Assembly: GCA_021647625.1 (NCBI GenBank)
Contig: JAKIUJ010000019.1
Coordinates: 1-38,832 of the forward strand
Direction of reading: 5' to 3'
Length of the DNA: 38,832 nt
DNA from: Desulfobacula sp.
Lineage (GTDB): Bacteria > Desulfobacterota > Desulfobacteria > Desulfobacterales > Desulfobacteraceae
Positions within the stretch are counted from its first letter, which is position 1. Each line of letters begins with the position of its first letter. Of this stretch, positions 33,044-38,832 are shown piece after piece. Under the pieces are notes generated by a model that saw nothing but the letters and a program-made list of their open reading frames with translations, was not told where the DNA came from and ran no database searches. The translations under genes and the position numbers were made by a program.

Positions 33044-33796
33044 TTAAACTTGTTTCATTTGACATTCATTTCTTTTTGAACAAACCCGGCAGGTTGCGCC
33101 GACTTCAAGTGTATCATATCCGGGTCCCAAACCAATCAGACATGAAATAGTTTGAAAGGGCGATAAAACTGCATTATCCTGAATTTTTACATTGATTTTT
33201 TCAAGGGGTAAAAGCGAACACAGTTTTGCCTGTTTTTCCAGTTCCCATCCGTGAACCGAACCGGGACTCAGGAACGGGCTGACTCCCCAACCAGAATCTG
33301 CTGCTTTTTTTTGAGCAATCTGCTTAATATGGCTGCATGTTTTTTCAAGGACGATTAACCCGATGAGATCAAGAAAAAAAGCTTCCAGAAGATCACCACT
33401 TTGAGATGCCTTTTTTGATGCACGCTCAAGCTCTTGTCCTGCTGTATAAACAGACAAAAGAGCATGGCTTGCATTAGTTAAAAATTGAATTGAATGTCCA
33501 AAGTCGATATCTGTAAAACCACTTGCATTTTGGATACGTCCGATGGTGCCTGAACCGATTATATCTGGCCCGGTGGTATTTAACTGGCCCGGTTGAAATT
33601 CACACCAGCAATATATGGCTGACGGATTCCATATGTCCTTTACCTTATTAAGAGTGTGTTGTGCAATCTTTGATATTTCAGGTTTGTTGCTGCCCGACGC
33701 TTTAATCTGCCGGGCAAGATCCCGGGGTGTCACATCAATTTGCAGGTGTGAAAGAACACGGGGTTCTAAATCAATAACAATACCACCCGTTTTCAA
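33044..33796 (-). CDS. Vitamin B12-dependent methionine synthase activation-domain-like protein
   Basis: This 250-aa protein resembles the stand-alone MetH activation-domain family that accompanies corrinoid methyltransferases. The C-terminal half carries SPGSVHGWELEKQAKLCSLL and, after an interval, VLSPFQTISCLIGLGPGYD, matching the region that contacts cobalamin and S-adenosylmethionine in MetH. It ends with CRVCSKRNEC, a possible metal site. The start appears to be TTG, with GGAG eight bases upstream. It sits between the MtrH-like gene and the activase gene and probably assists reactivation of the corrinoid protein. Confidence 0.8.
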   Translation of the reverse strand: MKTGGIVIDLEPRVLSHLQIDVTPRDLARQIKASGSNKPEISKIAQHTLNKVKDIWNPSAIYCWCEFQPGQLNTTGPDIIGSGTIGRIQNASGFTDIDFGHSIQFLTNASHALLSVYTAGQELERASKKASQSGDLLEAFFLDLIGLIVLEKTCSHIKQIAQKKAADSGWGVSPFLSPGSVHGWELEKQAKLCSLLPLEKINVKIQDNAVLSPFQTISCLIGLGPGYDTLEVGATCRVCSKRNECQMKQV

Positions 33797-33830
33797 GTTT
33801 CAATCTCCAATAGAACCCGGCTTCAATTTC

Positions 33831-34631
33831 TCAGGCCTCAATGTCTCCGGCTCTAACCGATTTTAAAAAATTCATGCAATAATCATCGTGACCTGCCAGC
33901 ATTTCTCCTGTTTTTAAGGCCGCCATGATATCTTTGTCCAATGGATCCATAATAGCAGAATCAAACCCATTTGCCATCATCATTAATAGAAAGTTTCGAT
34001 TGATGATTTTTCTTTTTGGAAGCCCATAGGATATATTGGAAAGACCACCTGTTGTATGAACGCCTTTAAGATCCGACATGATTGCTTTTACAGCGTCCAT
34101 CGCCATTGTACCATTGTTGTTTTCAACACTCATGGGCTGAATCAAAGGATCTACAAATATATCATCCCGTTTCATTCCGATCTTCTCAAGTTCCGCAACA
34201 ATTGTTTTTGCCCGATTTATAATATCCTCTGAAGTTTTCGGCATGCCTGAATCATCCATGCAGAGAGCGATGATTTTACATTTTTTCCCTTCTATAAAAG
34301 GCATCATGGAATCAAATCTTTCTTTTTCAAGGCTGATTGAATTAACCAGGGGTGTTTTATCAACCAATGCATATGCCATTTCAAGAATCAGGGGATCAGG
34401 GCTGTCAAGGCAAAGAGGAAGATCCGTCGCTTCTTGTACAATTTTGAGCAACCATTTCATATCTTCTTTTTCATGACCGATTCTGGCCCCTGCATTTACA
34501 TCTATATAGGTTGCACCGCACTGGGTCTGTTTTTTTACATCCTGAATAATGTATTCAGCATCTCTATTTTCTACGGCCTTTTTTACCTTCCCCAAGGTCG
34601 TGTTGATTCGTTCTCCAATAATTGTAAACAT
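33831..34631 (-). CDS. Methyltetrahydrofolate:corrinoid methyltransferase (MtrH/MtgA-like, pterin-binding fold)
   Basis: This 266-aa TIM-barrel protein of the pterin-binding/dihydropteroate synthase family is predicted to pass methyl groups between a corrinoid protein and tetrahydrofolate. It begins FTIIGERINTT and has CGATYIDVNAGAR, CLDSPDPLILEMA, the NSISLEKERFDSM segment and GGLSNISYGLPKR. These are family marks of MtgA/AcsE-like methyltransferases. AAGGAA precedes the ATG; the longer TTG ORF is not needed. With the MttB-like enzyme it would complete a demethylation route that feeds methyl-THF into C1 metabolism. Confidence 0.88.
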   Translation of the reverse strand: MFTIIGERINTTLGKVKKAVENRDAEYIIQDVKKQTQCGATYIDVNAGARIGHEKEDMKWLLKIVQEATDLPLCLDSPDPLILEMAYALVDKTPLVNSISLEKERFDSMMPFIEGKKCKIIALCMDDSGMPKTSEDIINRAKTIVAELEKIGMKRDDIFVDPLIQPMSVENNNGTMAMDAVKAIMSDLKGVHTTGGLSNISYGLPKRKIINRNFLLMMMANGFDSAIMDPLDKDIMAALKTGEMLAGHDDYCMNFLKSVRAGDIEA

Positions 34632-34763
34632 AGTATTTCCTTTAAAATTCAAATAAGACCTATATGAAATAACTATTCAAACCCGGATAATTACTTCATT
34701 GTTCGTTAAAACCTCTGATTTTTGGAACAAACCAGGAGTAGATACCAGGTCTGCCCATGGCAG

Positions 34764-36170
34764 TTATTTCTTTTTTTGTTCAAGATATTTGATTAAATCG
34801 TTTTCAATAGTTGGATCAATATCAGGCTTTTCATACTCTGACAATCTTTTCTCAAGTAATTGAGATGCTCTTTGATCCATTGGCCTGGGGTCCATTTCCA
34901 ACCATTTGGAATGGATGGTTCGAATATTCAAATCAGGAATAAAAAATTCATTTCTGCAACGACTTGCTGTATGGGATTCAAGAAGATAGGTACCCGAGGT
35001 GCCAAGCTTTTTTATTAAATCCATTGCAAAGGCATCTTCACTGAATTCAATAGGCTTCATGAGTGTTTTGATCGCACAGCAAAGATCTTCATCTGCTAAA
35101 AATTTTTCAAAACTCATGGCCAGCATTGATCCATAGGTGCCGCAGGCATGCAGACTGACATGAACGCCGCTAAGGGCTGCTGTTGACAACATCATTGAAG
35201 CTTCCATTCCTGCCTGGTAATCCAGGCTGAAAGATTCAGTCAATGCGCCCTGGCTTCTGCATGGCATATTATAATATTGACTGAGGGCAGTTACAATCGC
35301 CGTATGCTTGGCATCTTCAGGAGAGGCATTGATATATCCACCTGTTTTCATATCTGTTGGGCTGCCGCCAAGGCCATACACTATGGGAGTACCGGGATTA
35401 ATCAGCTGGGCAAGGCAGATCCCGGCAAGGGTGCATGCATTTGAGATCACAAGGGAACCTGCTATGGTAATCGGGCCGGAAGATCCCATAGAACACGAAG
35501 AATGAACAATCAAGGGTTGTCCGGCTTTGGCATAAACCATAAGCGCATCTATCATCTCTTGTGCATATTGCAGGGGAGATAAGGAATCCACAAGGTTGAG
35601 CATGACAGGTTTATCAATGTTTCCCCAAATTATTCCGGCCATTTCCAGTGATTCTTTGGCGCATTGTTTGGAAGATGTACTTCCCATAAGGGGTTTATCG
35701 GTCAGCAGCATGGTTGACAACAGCATGTCAAGATGTGCCGTTTCAGCCGGCATATCATTTGGATGAGCCACGATGGAAGAATTAAAATCAAGCGCCCTTG
35801 ACGTTTGTACAAGTTTACAGAATTTATGGGTATCTTCCAGAACTGACTGCCGCATTTCACCTGTTGGCTCGATAATGAAAGGAGGGCCATAGCCCGGTGC
35901 CATTCGGTAGCTGTCATCGCCTATGACAAAGCTGTTATTTTCATTTCTTGCATGTAATGTAAATTGGTCGGGAACCATTTCAACTGCTTTTTCAATATCT
36001 GTCTCTTGAAAAAACACCATATCTCCCTGGATGTTAAATCCATGATGCTTGAAAATCTCCAGTGCTTCCCTGTTGGGAAACCGGACCCCGGTGTCACCCA
36101 ATAACTCTATGGATGAAGCATGAATTTTATCGAGTATCCCCCGATCAAAGTTAGAAACCACGCGATTCAT
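34764..36170 (-). CDS. MttB-family methyltransferase without pyrrolysine
   Basis: This 468-aa protein belongs to the trimethylamine methyltransferase MttB superfamily. It would move a methyl group from an N-methylated compound to the corrinoid protein. Marks include SIELLGDTGVRFPN near the start, the GSSGPITIAGSLVISNA segment and PIVYGLGGSPTDMKTGG, where classical MttB carries pyrrolysine. The frame here is open across that point without an amber codon, so it is the non-Pyl type (for example glycine-betaine MtgB, or carnitine or proline betaine enzymes). AGGAGA precedes the ATG. The substrate is unknown. Confidence 0.9.
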   Translation of the reverse strand: MNRVVSNFDRGILDKIHASSIELLGDTGVRFPNREALEIFKHHGFNIQGDMVFFQETDIEKAVEMVPDQFTLHARNENNSFVIGDDSYRMAPGYGPPFIIEPTGEMRQSVLEDTHKFCKLVQTSRALDFNSSIVAHPNDMPAETAHLDMLLSTMLLTDKPLMGSTSSKQCAKESLEMAGIIWGNIDKPVMLNLVDSLSPLQYAQEMIDALMVYAKAGQPLIVHSSCSMGSSGPITIAGSLVISNACTLAGICLAQLINPGTPIVYGLGGSPTDMKTGGYINASPEDAKHTAIVTALSQYYNMPCRSQGALTESFSLDYQAGMEASMMLSTAALSGVHVSLHACGTYGSMLAMSFEKFLADEDLCCAIKTLMKPIEFSEDAFAMDLIKKLGTSGTYLLESHTASRCRNEFFIPDLNIRTIHSKWLEMDPRPMDQRASQLLEKRLSEYEKPDIDPTIENDLIKYLEQKKK

Positions 36171-36251
36171 TATGATTCTCCTTTTAAACCGTTCCCACAA
36201 TTTTCAAATAGGGTTGCGATTGCTTGAATAAATAAGTTTTTGTCAGCGGTT

Positions 36252-37478
36252 TTATGCCAATACCTTTTTCATGCGATCCACCGCCTTTTGCACGTTTTCA
36301 AGACTGTTGAATGCACTGATTCTGATATACCCCTCACCACATTGCCCGAATCCAACGCCAGGTGTGCAGACAACCTGTGCTTTAGTCAAAAGCCTGTCAA
36401 AAAAATCCCATGCCCCCCGGCCCTTTCCATGGACCCATATGTAGGGAGAATTTTTTCCCCCAACATAACTCAATTGCAAATCATCCATGGCATCGCAAAT
36501 GATACGGGCATTTAAAAGATATTCATTTATCCTTTTTTTTACCTGCTCTTTTCCCTCATCGGAATAGACTGCTTCAGCTGCCTTTTGGACAGGGTATGCC
36601 ACACCATTAAATTTTGTGGATTGCCGCCTTTTCCAAAGGGGGTGAAGCATTATTTTTAATTTTGATTGGGTATATGCCGTACACTCTTTGGGAACCACGG
36701 TGTATGCACACCTTGTCCCGGTAAATCCTGCTGTTTTGGAAAAACTTCTGAACTCTACGGCCACCTGCCTTGCACCATCAATTTCAAAGATGGAATGGGG
36801 AAGTGTTTCATCGGTGATAAATGCTTCATAGGCAGCATCAAAAAGAATCAGCGCCTTTTGCTCTTTTGCAAATTCAACCCATTTTTTAAGCTGGGGTTTT
36901 GTAATAACAGCTCCGGTGGGATTGTTCGGAAAGCATAGATAAATCAAATCAACAGGTTTTGATGGTAACCGGGGGATAAAACCATTCTCCATTGTTCCGT
37001 CAAGGTATACAATATTTTCGTAACGACCATTTTTTATATTACCGGCTCTGCCTGCCATGATATTGGTATCAAGATATACAGGATAGACAGGATCCGGAAT
37101 GGCAATGGTAATATCTTTTGCAAATAATTCCTGAAAATTGCCTGTATCACATTTCGCGCCATCACTGATGAAAATCTCATCTGCATCAACGCGAGCATCT
37201 CTTTTGTGAAAGTCCTCTTTGGCTATTTTTTCTCTCAAAAAGGCATACCCGTTCTCAGGACCGTATCCTTTGAACGTACTTTCACTGCCCAATTCATCAA
37301 CTCCTTTATGGAATGCCGCAATGCATGCCTGTGGCAGAGACTTTGTCACATCTCCAATCCCTAAACGGATGATATCCGCTTCTGGATTTTCAGATTGATA
37401 TTGCACAATTTTTTCCGCAATCTCTGAAAAAAGATAAGACGGTTTTAATTGAGTATAATTTTCGTTTATTCTTATCAT
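36252..37478 (-). CDS. dapL: LL-diaminopimelate aminotransferase
   Basis: DapL converts tetrahydrodipicolinate directly to LL-diaminopimelate, using glutamate and PLP, in lysine and peptidoglycan synthesis. The 408-aa protein has the full family pattern: the opening MIRINENYTQLKPSYLFSEI, FPNNPTGAV, FDAAYEAF, and SFSKTAGFTGTR with PLP-binding Lys248. It is an ordinary, complete DapL. Its position is odd: between the corrinoid protein and the MttB-like gene, 26 bp from the former. Whether it is merely cotranscribed or linked to substrate metabolism is unclear. Confidence 0.95.
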   Translation of the reverse strand: MIRINENYTQLKPSYLFSEIAEKIVQYQSENPEADIIRLGIGDVTKSLPQACIAAFHKGVDELGSESTFKGYGPENGYAFLREKIAKEDFHKRDARVDADEIFISDGAKCDTGNFQELFAKDITIAIPDPVYPVYLDTNIMAGRAGNIKNGRYENIVYLDGTMENGFIPRLPSKPVDLIYLCFPNNPTGAVITKPQLKKWVEFAKEQKALILFDAAYEAFITDETLPHSIFEIDGARQVAVEFRSFSKTAGFTGTRCAYTVVPKECTAYTQSKLKIMLHPLWKRRQSTKFNGVAYPVQKAAEAVYSDEGKEQVKKRINEYLLNARIICDAMDDLQLSYVGGKNSPYIWVHGKGRGAWDFFDRLLTKAQVVCTPGVGFGQCGEGYIRISAFNSLENVQKAVDRMKKVLA

Positions 37479-37504
37479 CTTGTCACATCCGTACTTAAAA
37501 AATT

Positions 37505-38131
37505 TTAAGCTGCCATCAATTTCCGGATCAGCTCTACAGCACCAGGGGCATTATCACTGAAACCGTCAGCACCGATCTGGTGCGCATAAGCCTCGGTCAC
37601 CGGTGCACCGCCAATGATGGTTTTGACCTTTAAACCGGCTTCTTTAATGGCCTCAACTGTTTTAGCCATAACAGGCATTGTGGTTGTTAAAAGTGCGGAC
37701 AGACAAACCACATCTGCATTTTGGGTTTGGGCTTGGGTCACAAATTGTTCCACGTCCACATCAACCCCGAGATCAATCACATTAAATCCTGCACCTTCTA
37801 CCATCATGCTCACAAGGTTTTTACCGATATCGTGCAGATCGCCTTTTACCGTGCCGATGAGAACCGTTCCCTTTTCTGCCGTTGCATCACCTGACAAATG
37901 AGGCTTTAACACTTCCAGTCCAGCCTGCATTGCCTTTGCCGCCATCAGCATTTCAGGAACAAATAATTCACCGCTGGAAAATTTTGCACCCACTACGTCC
38001 ATGGACTCGATAAGACCTTTGTCCAAAATATCATCAACTTGAGTTCCTTTGTTGATTTCAGAAATTACATTTTCAACTACTTCATCTTTTTTTAAGGATA
38101 CAACTGCATTTATTATGTCTGTTAAGCTCAT
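37505..38131 (-). CDS. Corrinoid-binding methyl carrier protein (MtbC/MtgC-like)
   Basis: This 208-aa protein carries the cobalamin that shuttles methyl groups. Residues 1-85 form the four-helix cap (with FSSGELFVPEMLMAAKAM). Residues 88-208 form the Rossmann-like B12 domain with GDLHDIGKN, in which His100 is the lower cobalt ligand. Further loops are SALLTTTM and GGAPVT, which also hold the cofactor. GGAGA precedes the ATG by eight bases. It serves the MttB-like enzyme, the MtrH-like or UroD-like methyltransferase, and the activase in this operon. Confidence 0.95.
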   Translation of the reverse strand: MSLTDIINAVVSLKKDEVVENVISEINKGTQVDDILDKGLIESMDVVGAKFSSGELFVPEMLMAAKAMQAGLEVLKPHLSGDATAEKGTVLIGTVKGDLHDIGKNLVSMMVEGAGFNVIDLGVDVDVEQFVTQAQTQNADVVCLSALLTTTMPVMAKTVEAIKEAGLKVKTIIGGAPVTEAYAHQIGADGFSDNAPGAVELIRKLMAA

Positions 38132-38178
38132 TTTTTTTATCTCCTGATTTTTTTATAAATCAAACTATGTCTTGTTTT

Positions 38179-38832
38179 TTATTGCCACTGAAAATTGGCG
38201 ACTTCTTTGTCCATTGCCAGATAATTTTCTTTGGGTGTGAACGGGGAAGATGTACCTGCTGTGGAAAAAATATATCCGCTCATTCCTTTTGCTTTCTCAA
38301 GATGCGCCAGAGTTTCTTTTGCAACCTCTTCAGGCGTGCCTATCAATAACGGACCATTGGGGTTGATATTGTCAAAAATACAAATGCGGTCATTGACCTT
38401 TTCTTTTAGTTCTCTGATATTCAGGACTTTTTCCTGGGTAAGGTTTCCCGGCATGATACCGTGGATATCCATTTCCAAAAGCATATCCACAATGCCTGTG
38501 TTTACAATGTCCCCGCACATATGCGGAAGCACCTTTGATCCGAGACGGGCCAATTCATCACACACCTTTTTGGTGGGTTCATGAACAAACTCCTTATAGT
38601 GATTCGGGGATAAAAGGATTGGACATTCCATGTCTGCCCCATAGAAAATGTAATCCACTCCGGCTTCAATCAGGGCCTTGCCAATGGCAATATCCAAAGG
38701 AACAATGGCTTCCTGGAGGGCATGCACAAGTTCAGGATTTTCATACATGTCCATCATGATCTCATTTGTGCCTCTCAAGCGGGTTGCAATGGTAAAAGGA
38801 GAAATATACTCACAGGCAATGGGCACCTCATC
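38179..38832 (-). CDS. Uroporphyrinogen-decarboxylase-family methyltransferase (MtaA/MtbA-like), 5' partial
   Basis: This C-terminal portion of about 218 aa continues past the right edge; the frame is open to base 38832, and the GTG used by the track is probably internal. It resembles MtaA/CmuA-type cobalamin methyltransferases of the UroD fold. It has YGADMECPILLSP, the HMCGD segment containing the zinc-ligand Cys (HxCG motif), FDNINPNGPLLIGTPEEV and the ending GTSSPFTPKENYLAM. These enzymes transfer a methyl group from a methyl-corrinoid protein to a thiol or THF. It is the most upstream visible gene of the operon. Confidence 0.85.
   Translation of the reverse strand, partial: DEVPIACEYISPFTIATRLRGTNEIMMDMYENPELVHALQEAIVPLDIAIGKALIEAGVDYIFYGADMECPILLSPNHYKEFVHEPTKKVCDELARLGSKVLPHMCGDIVNTGIVDMLLEMDIHGIMPGNLTQEKVLNIRELKEKVNDRICIFDNINPNGPLLIGTPEEVAKETLAHLEKAKGMSGYIFSTAGTSSPFTPKENYLAMDKEVANFQWQ

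Noticed and set aside
34764-36170. Pyrrolysine-containing MttB
   Set aside because: The frame is continuous with no in-frame amber codon and has full length, so it is the non-Pyl type.

Overview
The gene content suggests a chromosomal window from an anaerobic deltaproteobacterium, most likely Desulfobacterales (Desulfobacter/Desulfobacula-like). The reasons are Kdo lipopolysaccharide genes (msbA, waaA), a yicC-remA-gmk-rlmB block, LL-diaminopimelate aminotransferase and a corrinoid methyltransferase cluster. This taxonomic reading is inference; no rRNA or tRNA gene was seen.

Layout. (1) 1-5.3 kb: thiD, an alpha/beta hydrolase, a DnaQ-like exonuclease, a GNAT acetyltransferase and a small lipoprotein, separated by intergenic DNA that holds one full (1431-1590) and one truncated (4318-4399) copy of a MITE-like repeat. 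(2) 5.3-14.5 kb: a compact minus-strand housekeeping run (read msbA, Trm112-like, DUF4416, yicC, remA, gmk, rlmB, comF), with waaA divergent from msbA, then an EAL-CBS-GGDEF protein. (3) 14.5-17.9 kb: accessory DNA with a Phd/VapC toxin-antitoxin pair and its promoter/operator, a resolvase remnant, a TetR regulator with a membrane protein and a palindromic operator, a second MITE-like repeat and a broken REP-associated (IS200-like) transposase. (4) 17.9-30.6 kb: a minus-strand type III-A CRISPR-Cas locus. (5) 31-38.8 kb: a minus-strand corrinoid-dependent methyltransferase operon that runs off the right edge.

The CRISPR locus reads cas6, a NE0113-type CARF protein, cas10/csm1, csm2, csm3, csm4, csm5, csx20, [MITE-like repeat], tumA-tumE, a Csx1/Csx2-type CARF-HEPN ribonuclease, cas1, cas2, cas2. 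Cas10 keeps both the HD and GGDD motifs and Csm3 keeps its catalytic Asp, so RNA cleavage, DNA cleavage and cyclic oligoadenylate (cOA) synthesis should all be possible. Signalling would run from Cas10 to the CARF-HEPN effector, with Csx20 and possibly the NE0113 protein acting as sensors or off-switches. A TumE/TumA toxin-antitoxin pair sits inside the locus, between the ring-nuclease gene and the effector gene. An 11-bp motif (GTAACGTTGCA) lies upstream of both the cas6 and the cas1 promoters, which suggests one regulator controls both. No CRISPR array is visible in the window.

The methyltransferase cluster encodes a UroD/MtaA-like methyltransferase (partial), a corrinoid protein, DapL, an MttB-family methyltransferase without pyrrolysine, an MtrH/MtgA-like methyltetrahydrofolate methyltransferase, a MetH-activation-like protein and a RamA-like 2Fe-2S reductive activase. 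Together these look like a demethylation pathway for a quaternary amine or similar N-methyl compound, passing methyl groups through the corrinoid protein to tetrahydrofolate. The substrate cannot be read from sequence.
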